Assembly (NCBI RefSeq): GCF_023330665.1
Contig: NZ_CP097127.1
Coordinates: forward strand, 1,426,001 to 1,490,000
Source of the DNA: Conexibacter sp. S30A1
GTDB taxonomy: Bacteria > Actinomycetota > Thermoleophilia > Solirubrobacterales > Solirubrobacteraceae
Direction of reading: 5' to 3'
DNA: 64,000 nucleotides
Part shown: piece after piece, positions 53,765 through 62,454 of the stretch
Numbering within the stretch: position 1 is the stretch's first letter
How the letters are laid out: the number at the start of each line of letters is the position of its first letter
Program-made: the position numbers and the translations under genes
The notes under the pieces: generated by a model
Seen by the model: the letters and a program-made list of their open reading frames with translations, nothing else
Databases searched by the model: none
What the model was told of the DNA's origin: nothing

Positions 53765-53774
53765 ACGGCTTAGG

Positions 53775-54042
53775 CTACCCTAACTCGACGCTCGCACCGG
53801 CGGGCTCGAACTGCACCGCCCGGATCGTGGCCCAGCCTTCGCTGATGCTCTCAAGCCACTCGAGCAACGGTCCACGGGGACGGTCACGATCACACCAGAT
53901 GAGCACCGTCGGCCCCGCCCCGGAGATCGTCGCCCCGAGCGCCCCGAACTCGCTCGCGCGCTGCGCCACGGCTGCCGAACGCGGATAGAGGTGAGCGCGA
54001 TGGGGCTGGTGCAGGCGGTCGCCGAGCCCGGCCTGGATGAGC
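53775..54042 (-). pseudogene. thrB': Truncated copy of the thrB 3' end
   Basis: About 254 bases (53789-54042) match the last third of the intact thrB (55893-56146) with only about seven mismatches, roughly 97% identity by my count. The fragment retains [18 protein letters not shown] and [13 protein letters not shown] but lacks the ATP-binding N-terminal two thirds. It has no start and is fused out of frame to a truncated aldo/keto reductase. The final codons differ from thrB (SVELG instead of SATELP). Confidence 0.9.
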
Positions 54043-54045
54043 GCC

Positions 54046-54291
54046 CAATCTGGTCGTGACGAACACCGCCTCCCTGGGGACGCCGCTCGCGCGCAGCGCG
54101 CGCCCCACGCTCTCCTCGTTGCCGTAGGCCTGAGCGATGTCGATGTGCCGGTAGCCCACCTCCAGCGCCCAGCGCACCGCCTGCTCGCACTCGTCACCCT
54201 CCGGAGCCTGCCAAACGCCGAGCCCGAGCACCGGCATCTGACTGCCGCCGGCCAGTGCTCGCGTCTGATCGCGTTCCTTGGCATTGATCAT
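54046..54291 (-). pseudogene. Truncated aldo/keto reductase paralogue fused to thrB fragment
   Basis: Starts with ATG ([18 protein letters not shown]) and encodes about 78 residues similar to the intact aldo/keto reductase start, including [20 protein letters not shown] and [15 protein letters not shown]. It breaks off at FVTTR, just where the catalytic Lys would be, then runs in a different frame through the thrB fragment to a stop at 53890. Identity to the intact gene is about 88% over 236 bases, lower than that of the thrB fragment. No functional reductase can be made. Confidence 0.88.
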
Positions 54292-54316
54292 TGTCCGAGC
54301 ACGTAGTCGCTCGCTC

Positions 54317-54490
54317 GTGCCAACCACGATCGCAGTGCTCTCTCAGAATGCCGGGACCGGCAAGACCACGACCGTCCGCACGCTCACCGAGGTCGCCTCG
54401 CCAACTGCTCGACACCCCGAGCTGGCGTTCGGCGCCGCACCGCCTTGGGACGGATCGGCGACCGGCCACAACGGCTCTCGTCTCACCTGA
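54317..54490 (+). pseudogene. ParA-like N-terminal remnant
   Basis: GTG-started frame [20 protein letters not shown] resembles the deviant Walker A strand-loop of ParA/Soj ATPases (x-G-G-x-G-K-T-T). After about 25 residues the similarity ends, and a stop comes at 54488-54490. It probably marks a degraded partition or mobile-element gene in the scar region. Only 58 codons long. Confidence 0.5.
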
Positions 54491-54909
54491 CATTGACAAC
54501 GACGCGGTGACGTGCGAGCGTGACTTCCCCTAATGTCTCTACATCTTGGCGGTAGTTCCGTCGGGTAGTTTCGTGATCGGCTCCGAAACGATCTGCTACT
54601 CCGGCGGCCCTGTCCAGACGGCAACAGTTAGTTGACCTCCACGATGGGATCCGGCGTGGTGCTTCGAATCACTGAATGCCGCCCCCTGAAGCACCGAGCC
54701 GGGAAAGGACTCGGAGGCCCTCGGATGCGGCGGCGACTGAGGCTACCCGGCGCAGGTCAGCATGTGCACGTGGGGCTGTTCCTCGACCGTCTACCCGACG
54801 TCAGCCTGCCCCTAGGCGGCCAGCTCTCCGCCGCAGCGTCTGACCGCGATCCGCAACCGGTCAGGGCCAGCCGCGACACGACTCGGCAAGAACGGCTGAT
54901 GGGCCGCTA
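54491..54909. other. 419 bases with no credible gene
   Basis: Less GC-rich and without codon bias compared with the rest of the window. The only open frame of note (54632-54913, plus) has Arg-rich low-credibility sequence without a ribosome binding site. Appears to be degraded sequence. Confidence 0.6.
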
Positions 54910-55515
54910 TTGAGGCCCGGTCCCAATCAGATCGCGATGCGAGTCGCCGGTCAAAGATCATGGCGGTTCACGACGGGTTCTAGTGAGGAGCTTCATTTCG
55001 CCCTGTATGTGAGAGATGCTCTTGGTCTTCCGATTCACCTGAGCGAGCCTTGGCACGTCCCACGGGTCCTCGGCGGCGCGACCGATAGATCCGCGCTGTG
55101 CCAAGGGTACGGCCAGCCAGCACTAGCATCAGCCTGGCAGCTCTGGTTCTCAGCGCTGATAGCCACACCGTCGTACGAGCTCCCCGCGGACTACCTCGCG
55201 GACTCGCTGATCGCAGAGCTCTTCGGCGAGATTCGGCCGGACTTCATGCGCTGGTTCGCACCCAGGGTGATCGCGGCGGCTGGTGAAACAGGTTCGCTGG
55301 ACCAATGGAGGCTGTTCCGCGACGCCGCAGTGGCAGCGGCATCCCAGAGGAAAGTGCCAGTCGAAACTCTCGAGGCTGACACGCAGTTGCTGTTCGTAGA
55401 GGGCGTTTGGTGGCATCAGCCGAGGCGGGGCTGGTTGCTCTACTCGCCGGCGCTCACCGCGGACCACGCGCAGTTCAGTGAGCGCCTCCAGGCGACATTT
55501 GCCTCGAGCGTTTGA
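54910..55515 (+). CDS. Orphan hypothetical protein in the scar region
   Basis: 201 residues from TTG, or 192 from the ATG at 54937; neither has a good ribosome binding site. WRFTTGSSEELHFALYVRDALGLPIHLSEP is a coherent N-terminal region, and the whole frame is free of repeats or membrane segments and rich in Trp (8). It may belong to a group of actinobacterial hypotheticals with x-F-A-x-Y-V/L-R-D-A-x-G-L-P near the N-terminus, but I cannot name the family. Codon bias is weaker than in its neighbours, in keeping with acquisition. Confidence 0.6.
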   Translation: MRPGPNQIAMRVAGQRSWRFTTGSSEELHFALYVRDALGLPIHLSEPWHVPRVLGGATDRSALCQGYGQPALASAWQLWFSALIATPSYELPADYLADSLIAELFGEIRPDFMRWFAPRVIAAAGETGSLDQWRLFRDAAVAAASQRKVPVETLEADTQLLFVEGVWWHQPRRGWLLYSPALTADHAQFSERLQATFASSV

Positions 55516-55875
55516 GGGCTCCGCCCTGTTCTCGAGCCGATCAGGCGATCACGGGGCCAGCGTTCAACCTGCCAACGGCGAGGTAGACCATCGCGACGAG
55601 GTCGCGGCCGCATCCGGGCCGCGAACGCGATGGTTCGCGGCCTGGATGCGGCTGTCAAGGCCGTCGAGCCTCGAGCCTGACAACCGGCCCACCGTGACAA
55701 ACTGGCCGCCGGGTCGTAGTCGACAAACCTGCCCGGACGCGCGCGGCTTGTCGACTACGCCCGGTTGGGCGATGCGCTCGAGGTCTGGCGGTGCGCTTGA
55801 CCCTAACAGGCGCCTCCAGGATCCCCGGGCCCGGGGCCTCGGCGTGGTCGCCACGCCGCCACCCGCCCCGCCCGC
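55516..55875. repeat. Palindrome-rich 360-base spacer downstream of thrB
   Basis: Contains two long inverted repeats: 55607-55626 with 55633-55652 (20-base arms, one mismatch, six-base loop; arm starts GCCGCATCC) and 55716-55726 with 55748-55758 (11-base arms GTAGTCGACAA, 21-base loop). A short CCCCGGGCCCGGGG palindrome lies near 55827. No gene is seen. May be terminators or remnants of element ends. Confidence 0.75.
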
Positions 55876-56730
55876 TCAGGGCAGCTCGGTCGCGCTCGCA
55901 CCGGCGGGCTCGAACTGCACCGCCCGGATCGTGGCCCAGCCTTCGCTGATGCTCTCGAGCCACTCGAGCAGCGGCTCACGGGGGCGGTCACGATCACACC
56001 ATATGAGCACCGTCGGCCCCGCCCCGGAGATCGTCGCCCCGAGCGCCCCGAACTCGCTCGCGCGCTGCGCCACGGCTGCCGAACGCGGATAGAGGTGAGC
56101 GCGATGGGGCTGGTGCAGGCGGTCGCCGAGTCCGTCGGCGATGAGCTGCAGGTCACCGGCCACGAGCCCTGCGGTGAGCTTGGCGATCTGCGCAAGGTTG
56201 TAGACCGCATCGGCCAGCGGCACCGCTGCCGGCAGAGCCTCGCGCGCAGCCGCGGTGCGCACCGGCCGTTGCGGTATCACGAGCACCGCCTCGAGCGCTG
56301 GCGGCAACTCAAGCCTCACGGCGCGGGGACCATCGCAGATCACCAGCCCACCGAGCAGCGATGCGGCGACGTTGTCGGGGTGGCCCTCCATCTCGGTCGC
56401 CAGCTCGAGGATGTCGGCGCCGCCGCCGGAGAGCCGGTCGGCGGCCAGCAGCCCGGCAACGACACCGGCCGCACTGGAGCCCAGGCCGCCGCTCAACGGG
56501 ATCGTGGAGCGCACGTGGAACTCGAAGCGGTCGGCCGGCAGCAGTCGCTCGAAGGCGCGCACGATCAGGTTCTCACGGTCACGGCGCAGGTGCATGTCGG
56601 TCAGCAACGCGAACTGGCCGGTCTCGTGCACCTCGACGGTCAGGTGCAACGCAAGCGCAGCCGCCAGCACGTCGAACCCCGGGCCGAGGTTGGCCGAGGA
56701 GCCCGGCACGCGCACGCGCACCGAGCTCAA
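55876..56730 (-). CDS. thrB: Homoserine kinase
   Basis: GHMP kinase converting homoserine to O-phosphohomoserine for threonine. The TTG start overlaps the thrC stop (TTGA), giving 284 residues starting [24 protein letters not shown] motif 2 [13 protein letters not shown] binds ATP phosphates; motif 3 is [12 protein letters not shown]. Complete. Last gene of lysA-hom-thrC-thrB. Its final ~254 bases are duplicated at 53789-54042. Confidence 0.97.
   Translation of the reverse strand: MSSVRVRVPGSSANLGPGFDVLAAALALHLTVEVHETGQFALLTDMHLRRDRENLIVRAFERLLPADRFEFHVRSTIPLSGGLGSSAAGVVAGLLAADRLSGGGADILELATEMEGHPDNVAASLLGGLVICDGPRAVRLELPPALEAVLVIPQRPVRTAAAREALPAAVPLADAVYNLAQIAKLTAGLVAGDLQLIADGLGDRLHQPHRAHLYPRSAAVAQRASEFGALGATISGAGPTVLIWCDRDRPREPLLEWLESISEGWATIRAVQFEPAGASATELP
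55893..56146 (-). repeat. thrB segment duplicated 2.1 kb away (direct repeat)
   Basis: Same-orientation direct repeat partner of 53789-54042, offset 2104 bases, about 97% identical by eye. It flanks the scar region on the right, inside the intact thrB. Confidence 0.88.
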
Positions 56731-57749
56731 CTCAGGCCCTGCCCCACGATCACGCGCTCGATCATGTCGAGTTCGGGCGCGCACGGGATGACACCGCCCA
56801 CACTCGCAAGCGCGGTGTCAGGGTCCTTCAGACCGTGGCCGGTCAGCACGCACACGACACGCTGCGCGCCGCCTGCGCCGTGCGCGAGCAGACCCGCCAC
56901 CGACGCCGCCGACGCCGGTTCGCAGAACACCCCTTCATCGCGGGCCAGGAAGCGGTAGGCATCGAGGATCTGCTCGTCGCTGACGGCATCGACGCCGCCT
57001 CGCGAGGAGGTCATGGCATCCATCGCCTGCTCCCAGCGGGCGGGGTTACCGATCCGGATCGCGCTCGCTACGGTCTCAGGCGCCGCCACCGGCGAGCCGT
57101 GCACGAGCGGCGCCGCACCCGCCGCCTGGAAGCCGAACATCCGGGGGCTCAGCCCGACTTCGCGAAAGCCACGCCAGTAGGCGGTGATGTTGCCGGCGTT
57201 GCCCACGGGGATGCAGAGCGCGTCGAGATCGCCGAGCGCCTCGGCGATCTCGTAGGCGGCGGTCTTCTGGCCCTCGATGCGGAAGTCGTTGACGGAGTTC
57301 ACCAGCGCGATCGGGTGTCGCGCCGCGACCTTGCGCACGAGCTCCAGGGCGCGGTCAAAGTTGCCCTGAAGCGCCACCACCTGGGCGCCGTGCATCAGTG
57401 CCTGCGCGAGCTTGCCCATCGCGATCTTGCCCTCAGGCACGATCACCACGCCACGGATGCCGGCCCGCGCCGCGTAGGCGGCGAGCGCGGCCGCGGTGTT
57501 GCCGGTGGAGGCGCAGATCACCGCGCGTGCGCCGTCGCGCACCGCGGCCGACACCGCACAGGTCATGCCGCGGTCCTTGAAGCTGCCGGTGGGGTTGGCG
57601 CCCTCGAGCTTCAGCCACACCTCCGCGCCGACACGCTCAGACAGTCGTGGCGCCTGCACCAACGGCGTCGAGCCCTCGTCGAGGGTGATGATCGGATCGC
57701 CCGGCTCAAACGGCAGGCGGTCCATGTAGCGCTCGATCAGACCGGGCAT
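56727..57749 (-). CDS. thrC: Threonine synthase
   Basis: PLP enzyme making threonine from O-phosphohomoserine. 340 residues from ATG ([14 protein letters not shown]); 14 upstream in-frame codons exist without support. PLP lysine in [20 protein letters not shown]; phosphate cup [27 protein letters not shown] and [15 protein letters not shown] are diagnostic of the short, monofunctional class II-like actinobacterial ThrC. Between hom and thrC lies a 64-base gap with an 11-bp hairpin. thrB overlaps its 3' end. Confidence 0.97.
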   Translation of the reverse strand: MPGLIERYMDRLPFEPGDPIITLDEGSTPLVQAPRLSERVGAEVWLKLEGANPTGSFKDRGMTCAVSAAVRDGARAVICASTGNTAAALAAYAARAGIRGVVIVPEGKIAMGKLAQALMHGAQVVALQGNFDRALELVRKVAARHPIALVNSVNDFRIEGQKTAAYEIAEALGDLDALCIPVGNAGNITAYWRGFREVGLSPRMFGFQAAGAAPLVHGSPVAAPETVASAIRIGNPARWEQAMDAMTSSRGGVDAVSDEQILDAYRFLARDEGVFCEPASAASVAGLLAHGAGGAQRVVCVLTGHGLKDPDTALASVGGVIPCAPELDMIERVIVGQGLS

Positions 57750-57770
57750 CGGTTCGAGGATGGCAGACAA

Positions 57771-57796
57771 GGCGCGTGGCCAGCGGGCCACGCGCC
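57771..57796 (-). terminator. Hairpin in the hom-thrC gap (internal terminator, attenuator or processing site)
   Basis: GGCGCGTGGCC (57771-57781) pairs perfectly with GGCCACGCGCC (57786-57796), loop AGCG. It stands between the hom stop and the thrC start within the otherwise overlapping operon. Confidence 0.5.
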
Positions 57797-57813
57797 CGTG
57801 TGGACCTGAATCC

Positions 57814-59046
57814 TCAGAACGCCTCCTCGATCACGCGGATGAAGCGCGGCGGGGCGCGCAGCGCGTCCAGGCCGGTGATCTCATCGGTGGCGGCCAGGAA
57901 GCGCGACTCGAGCACGCTGTGGGTGACCATCACGAGCCTCGCCTGCTCGCTCAGCCCACGCTGGAAGACCGACTTCACGGACACGCCGTGGGTGGCCAGC
58001 ACCTGCGCGACGGTCGCAAGCACGCCCGGTTCGTCAGCGACCTCCAGGTGCAGGTAGAAGGCCGAGCTGATGTCCTGCACGATCGGGAGCGTGACCATCG
58101 CCTCAGGCGGGCTGGCGGGCGGGATCATCGCGCTGACCACGTCGCCCAGGACAGCCGTGGCGGTCTGCGGGCCACCGGCGCCGGGCCCTGACATGGTGAT
58201 CTCGGTGATCTCCGGCGACTCGACGGTGACCGCGTTGAACGGGCCGCCGACCGAGGCCAGCGGGTGGCCGGGGTAGAGAAAGGCAGGATGGACGCGCACC
58301 GAGAGCGCCTCGCCGATCCGCTCGGCGGTCCCGACCAGCTTGAGGCCAAGGCCGAGCTCGCGCGCATACTGCATGTCGTCGGGTGTGATCTGGCGGATGC
58401 CCTCGTAGCGGACCTGGTCGAGATGCACCGGCGCGCCGAAGGCCAGGCGAGCGAGGATCGCCATCTTGGCGGCAGCGTCGCGGCCATCGACGTCGTCGGA
58501 GGGGTCGGCCTCCGCGTAGCCAAGCTGCTGGGCCTCGGCCAGCGCCTGGGCAAAAGTGATCCCACGAGCCGCCATCTCGCTGAGGATGAAGTTGGTGGTG
58601 CCGTTGACGATGCCGTGCACACGGTCGATGCGGGCACCCGCGAGCGACTCCTGCAGCACGCGAATGACCGGCACCACACCCGCGACCGCGCCCTCGAAGC
58701 GCAGCTGCACCCCGGCCGCCCCGGCGGCCTCGAAGAGCTCATCGCCGTGCTGGGAGAGCAGCTGCTTGTTGGCGGTGACCACGTGGCGCCCGGCGCGCAT
58801 TGCCTCAAGCACGTAGGTCTTGGCCGGCTCGATGCCGCCGATCAGCTCAACGATCAGCTCAGCCTGGGCGAGGATCTCGGCAAAGTCACCGCTTGAGCGG
58901 GAGAGCACGCCGCTGACCTCAGGGCGCAGCCCCGTGATGCGCTGGATGCGGTCTGAGTGCTCGGTGACCAGCGCCGTGAACGCGCTGCCGACCGTGCCGC
59001 GGCCCAGGACCCCGATCCGGAAGCTCGGCGGCTGCATCTCAGACAT
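57814..59046 (-). CDS. hom: Homoserine dehydrogenase
   Basis: NAD(P)H-dependent reduction of aspartate semialdehyde to homoserine. 410 residues with N-terminal Rossmann motif [13 protein letters not shown], catalytic region [47 protein letters not shown], and a C-terminal ACT domain ([26 protein letters not shown]), which usually mediates threonine feedback. Start ATG overlaps the lysA stop by eight bases. Confidence 0.98.
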   Translation of the reverse strand: MSEMQPPSFRIGVLGRGTVGSAFTALVTEHSDRIQRITGLRPEVSGVLSRSSGDFAEILAQAELIVELIGGIEPAKTYVLEAMRAGRHVVTANKQLLSQHGDELFEAAGAAGVQLRFEGAVAGVVPVIRVLQESLAGARIDRVHGIVNGTTNFILSEMAARGITFAQALAEAQQLGYAEADPSDDVDGRDAAAKMAILARLAFGAPVHLDQVRYEGIRQITPDDMQYARELGLGLKLVGTAERIGEALSVRVHPAFLYPGHPLASVGGPFNAVTVESPEITEITMSGPGAGGPQTATAVLGDVVSAMIPPASPPEAMVTLPIVQDISSAFYLHLEVADEPGVLATVAQVLATHGVSVKSVFQRGLSEQARLVMVTHSVLESRFLAATDEITGLDALRAPPRFIRVIEEAF

Positions 59047-60340
59047 CGCGGCTCATCAGGTCGGCGTAGGTCTCGCGGCGCACCACCAGTCGCGCGTCGC
59101 CGCGCGCACAGAAGATCACCGGCGGGCGCGGCACGCCGTTGTAGTTGTTGGCCATCGCATGGCCGTAGGCGCCGGTCGCCGGGGTCACGACCAGGTCACC
59201 TGGCCGTGGGTCGGGCAATCGCACGTCGCGGACGATCACGTCGCCCGACTCGCAGTGCTTGCCGGCCACGTGGCAGAGCTCGCCAGCGCCCGTGCGCTGC
59301 ATCCGGTTGGCGAGCGCCGCCTCGTAGCGGGCGCCGTAGAGCATGGGGCGCAGGTTGTCCGACATGCCGCCGTCAACGGCCACCCAGGTCGAGATGTTGC
59401 GCTTCACAGTCTGCACCGTATAGAGCGTCACGGTCGAGTTGGCCACCAGCGAACGGCCCGGCTCGACCAGCAGCCGGGGAGTTCCCGGCAGCGTCGCCCG
59501 GGCGGCGTCGATCAGCGCACCCAGATAGGCGCTGACCGAGGGCGGCTGCTGGCTGTCGAGGTAGGCCACGCCGAGCCCGCCGCCGAGGTTGTAGACCTCA
59601 AACGCGCCGAGTGTCGCGAGCGCCGCGACGGCTCTGGTGAACGGCTCGAGCTCGAGCAGTTGGGAGCCGATGTGGCAGTGCAAACCCACCAGCCGCAGGT
59701 GGCCGCACGCGGCCACCAGGTCGATCGCCGCGCGCGCCTGCGCCATGCTGAAACCGAACTTCGAGTCAGCCTGGCCGGTTGAGATCGCGGCGTGCGTATC
59801 GCCGGCGATACCGGGTGTGACCCGCAGCAGCACCTCCTGGGTGCTGGCGCGCGCCGCGGCGACTCGCTCGAGCCGCCGGATGTCATCGGTCGAGTCGAGC
59901 ACCACATGGCCGACACCGGCGGCGAGCGCTTCGCGCAGCTCGTCCTCTGACTTGGCGTTGCCGTGCAGATAGATCCGCGCGGGGTCAAAGCCGCCAGCCA
60001 GCGCCAGCGCCAGCTCGCCGCCGGAGGCGACGTCGCAGGCAAGCCCCTCCTGGGCCAGCAGCCGGTAGACGGCGGTGCAGGGAAACGCCTTGGAGGCAAA
60101 CAGCACGTCGCTGTCGTGGTGCCGGGCGGCCAGGCCCTCACGGTAGGCGCGGGCACGGGCGCGCAGGTCCTCCTCGGCCACGATGAATGCGGGCGTGCCG
60201 AACTGGGCCGCGAGCTCCACGCTGTCGCAGCCACCGATCTCCAGATGGCCACGTTCGTTGATGCGGCTGCCCAGCGGGTAGACGTGAGAGAGCTGATATC
60301 GGTCTGCTTCACCGTGCACGCGAGCCGCCGATGTTGCCAT
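59039..60340 (-). CDS. lysA: Diaminopimelate decarboxylase
   Basis: PLP enzyme for the last lysine step. 433 residues from ATG. PLP lysine in DVLFASKAFPC; GLHCHIGSQL, EVYNLGGGLGVAY, LLVEPGRSLVANS and AGKHCESGDVI (active-site Cys) are all present, and TPATGAYGHAMANNYNGVPRPPVI ends the fold. Upstream open frame of eight codons is ignored. First gene of the aspartate-family operon; no aspartokinase or asd is in the window. Confidence 0.98.
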   Translation of the reverse strand: MATSAARVHGEADRYQLSHVYPLGSRINERGHLEIGGCDSVELAAQFGTPAFIVAEEDLRARARAYREGLAARHHDSDVLFASKAFPCTAVYRLLAQEGLACDVASGGELALALAGGFDPARIYLHGNAKSEDELREALAAGVGHVVLDSTDDIRRLERVAAARASTQEVLLRVTPGIAGDTHAAISTGQADSKFGFSMAQARAAIDLVAACGHLRLVGLHCHIGSQLLELEPFTRAVAALATLGAFEVYNLGGGLGVAYLDSQQPPSVSAYLGALIDAARATLPGTPRLLVEPGRSLVANSTVTLYTVQTVKRNISTWVAVDGGMSDNLRPMLYGARYEAALANRMQRTGAGELCHVAGKHCESGDVIVRDVRLPDPRPGDLVVTPATGAYGHAMANNYNGVPRPPVIFCARGDARLVVRRETYADLMSRDV

Positions 60341-60421
60341 GCGGCGCCCGTCGCGTGAGCGCACCGGCCGGCGCGGCGGCCGAAACCCCGGCGATCACGG
60401 GCACTTGCCCCAAGCCCGGAA

Positions 60422-61696
60422 TCAGGCTGCCGGCTCTGCGGCGGGCAGACGCGGGTGAGGCTGGAACTGCGCGGTGGCGGGAAGCCCAACGAGCAGGCAG
60501 GCGGCGGCAGCCACCAGCAGCGCCGTGTGCAACGCGGAGGCCGACGGACCACTCGACGATAACGCCAGCCCCGCGAGACCGGCACCAAGCGCCGCGCCGG
60601 CCAAGCGCGCTGTGGAGAGCACCGCCGAGACGCGTCCGTGCGAGTGGTCTGGAATCGAGTTGAGCGCCGCGCGCGAGACGGGCACGAAAAGCATCCCGAG
60701 CCCCAGGCCGATCGGCACCAGCGCAATACCGGCGCCGATACCGGTGAGCGAAACCCCCGGAATCCCGATCACCCCCATGCCAACGCCCGCGCTGATGAAG
60801 CCGAGCGCGGTCGCAAATCGCTCGCCCCTGCTGTCGACCAGCCTGCCCGCAAGCGGCGCGGCCGCACCGACGAACAGGGCCACCACCACCAGCACGGAGC
60901 TCGCTCCGAGCGCGGAGTAGTGGGCTGTCTTCTGCAGATACTGCTCGGCGAGATAGAAGGCGCCGATCATCACAGCGAAGGTCAGGCCGGCGACCAAAGC
61001 GGCGGCAACGACGGTGCGGTTGAGCACGCGGCCGCGTCCCTCCGCCCCGACCTCGTGCACGACGCGAGGGACGTGCACGGCCACCGCCCAGGCGACCAAC
61101 AGCGCCATGGGCACCAGCGCCCACCAGTCAGAGCGCCAGCCGAAGACCACGGTCAGAATGCCGCCGAGCAGTGGCCCCACCAGGTTCGCCAGGCCGGCGC
61201 TGGCTCCCCAGATACCGAGCGCGCCGCCGCGTCGCTCGGGCGGGAAACCGCTGACGGCACCCGCAAGCGCCGCCGGGCTGACCAGCCCGGCGCCGATGCC
61301 CTGCACCACGCGAGTCAGTGAAAGCAGCGTGAGGCTCGAGACGACCGCTCCGAGCGCGGCGCCGAGAGCAAAGATCATCAGGCCGAGCAGAGCCACACGG
61401 CGGGCACCGAAGCGGTCGACCAGACGCCCACCCGGGAACAGCAGCAGCGCATAGGCTGCGAAGTAGACGCTCAGCACAATCGCGGTGGACGAGTTCGAGA
61501 CGTGCAGGCCGCGGGCCACAGAGGGCAGCGCGACCGTGATCACGGTGCCGTCCAGCTGCAGCAGCGCCGCCGCAGCCGTGCAGGCCGCGAGCCTGGTCCA
61601 TGCCTCGCGTGGGACCGGCGGCTTGGTGTCGTTCTGGTGCTCGCCACCCCGCCGTCGGCCACGGCGGGCACGCGCGTCTCCTCTGGTGGCCGTCAC
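60422..61696 (-). CDS. MFS drug/metabolite exporter (DHA2-like)
   Basis: 424 residues. The start is followed by a basic cytoplasmic N-terminus; then LQLDGTVITVALPSVARGL, the DHA2 helix-1 signature, GGRLVDRFGARRVALLG (motif A), and RVVQGIGAGLVSPAALA with PLLGGIL (antiporter motif C-like) in helix 5. About 12-14 helices. Probably a proton-driven exporter; substrates unknown. It ends 82 bases before lysA on the same strand, and is divergent from the phosphopantetheinyl transferase gene. Confidence 0.92.
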   Translation of the reverse strand: MTATRGDARARRGRRRGGEHQNDTKPPVPREAWTRLAACTAAAALLQLDGTVITVALPSVARGLHVSNSSTAIVLSVYFAAYALLLFPGGRLVDRFGARRVALLGLMIFALGAALGAVVSSLTLLSLTRVVQGIGAGLVSPAALAGAVSGFPPERRGGALGIWGASAGLANLVGPLLGGILTVVFGWRSDWWALVPMALLVAWAVAVHVPRVVHEVGAEGRGRVLNRTVVAAALVAGLTFAVMIGAFYLAEQYLQKTAHYSALGASSVLVVVALFVGAAAPLAGRLVDSRGERFATALGFISAGVGMGVIGIPGVSLTGIGAGIALVPIGLGLGMLFVPVSRAALNSIPDHSHGRVSAVLSTARLAGAALGAGLAGLALSSSGPSASALHTALLVAAAACLLVGLPATAQFQPHPRLPAAEPAA

Positions 61697-61821
61697 AGGC
61701 CTCAGTATTGCGTGCCACGAGCACTGTCGGCTTCAATCAACATCCTGACTCCCCGAGGGCCGCCTGATGCGGCGCCCAACCGAACCCGCATCGGGCTCGC
61801 GCCCATCCCCCGTCAACGCTC

Positions 61822-62433
61822 ATGCTCCCGCCGCCGCTCGCTGATCTCGAAGTGCATATCTGGTTGGTCTCGCTCGGCGACGACGACCGGGCGCGGCGCC
61901 GCGAACTGGCGCACCTGGCGTGCGCTCGGCTGCTGGCAGGCTACCTCGATGTGAAACCGGCGGCGCTCGAGTTCGTGCGCGCCCCGGGCGGCAAGCCGCG
62001 CTTGCGGGGCGAGCCCCTGCGCTTCAACCTTTCGCACTCGGAGCGCCTTGCGCTGGTGGGCGTCTCGCACAGCCGCGAGCTCGGTGTCGACGTGCAGGCG
62101 CCGCATCCGGCGACCGGCAAACCGTGGTTCGCCCGGCGCATCTGCAGCGAGCGTGAGTACGCCGCCCACCTCGCCGACCCGAGCCCGGAAGCGCTGCTGC
62201 GACTGTGGGTGCGCAAGGAGGCGGTGCTCAAGGCCGGTGGCGAGGGCTCAGCCCTGAGCATGGGCGGGATCGACGTACTGGACGACGCCGTCGCCGGCGG
62301 CTGGCTCTGCAGCGACCTGAAGCTGCCCGGCGCGCTGAGCGGCTACCGGGCGGCGTTGGCGGTGAGCACGGTGCTCCCCGACGGCGTGGCGCCCACCGTC
62401 GAGGTGTCGACCTTCGCGTTCAGCTGGAGCTGA
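61822..62433 (+). CDS. 4'-phosphopantetheinyl transferase (Sfp type)
   Basis: Transfers the phosphopantetheine arm of CoA to carrier proteins. 203 residues, shorter than Sfp but usual for actinobacterial types. Motifs: FVRAPGGKPRL, FNLSHSERLALVGVS (P1-like), ELGVDVQ (Mg-binding G-x-D) and LLRLWVRKEAVLKAGGEG (W-x-x-K-E-A-x-x-K). No carrier-protein or polyketide genes are nearby; it may serve fatty-acid or secondary-metabolite synthases elsewhere. No ribosome binding site is obvious. Confidence 0.94.
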   Translation: MLPPPLADLEVHIWLVSLGDDDRARRRELAHLACARLLAGYLDVKPAALEFVRAPGGKPRLRGEPLRFNLSHSERLALVGVSHSRELGVDVQAPHPATGKPWFARRICSEREYAAHLADPSPEALLRLWVRKEAVLKAGGEGSALSMGGIDVLDDAVAGGWLCSDLKLPGALSGYRAALAVSTVLPDGVAPTVEVSTFAFSWS

Positions 62434-62454
62434 GCGCCGAGCGTGAGCCCGGTC

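Noticed and set aside
54632..54913. 93-codon plus-strand open frame in the scar region
   Set aside because: Arg-rich, no ribosome binding site, poor codon bias, no recognisable domain; considered chance.
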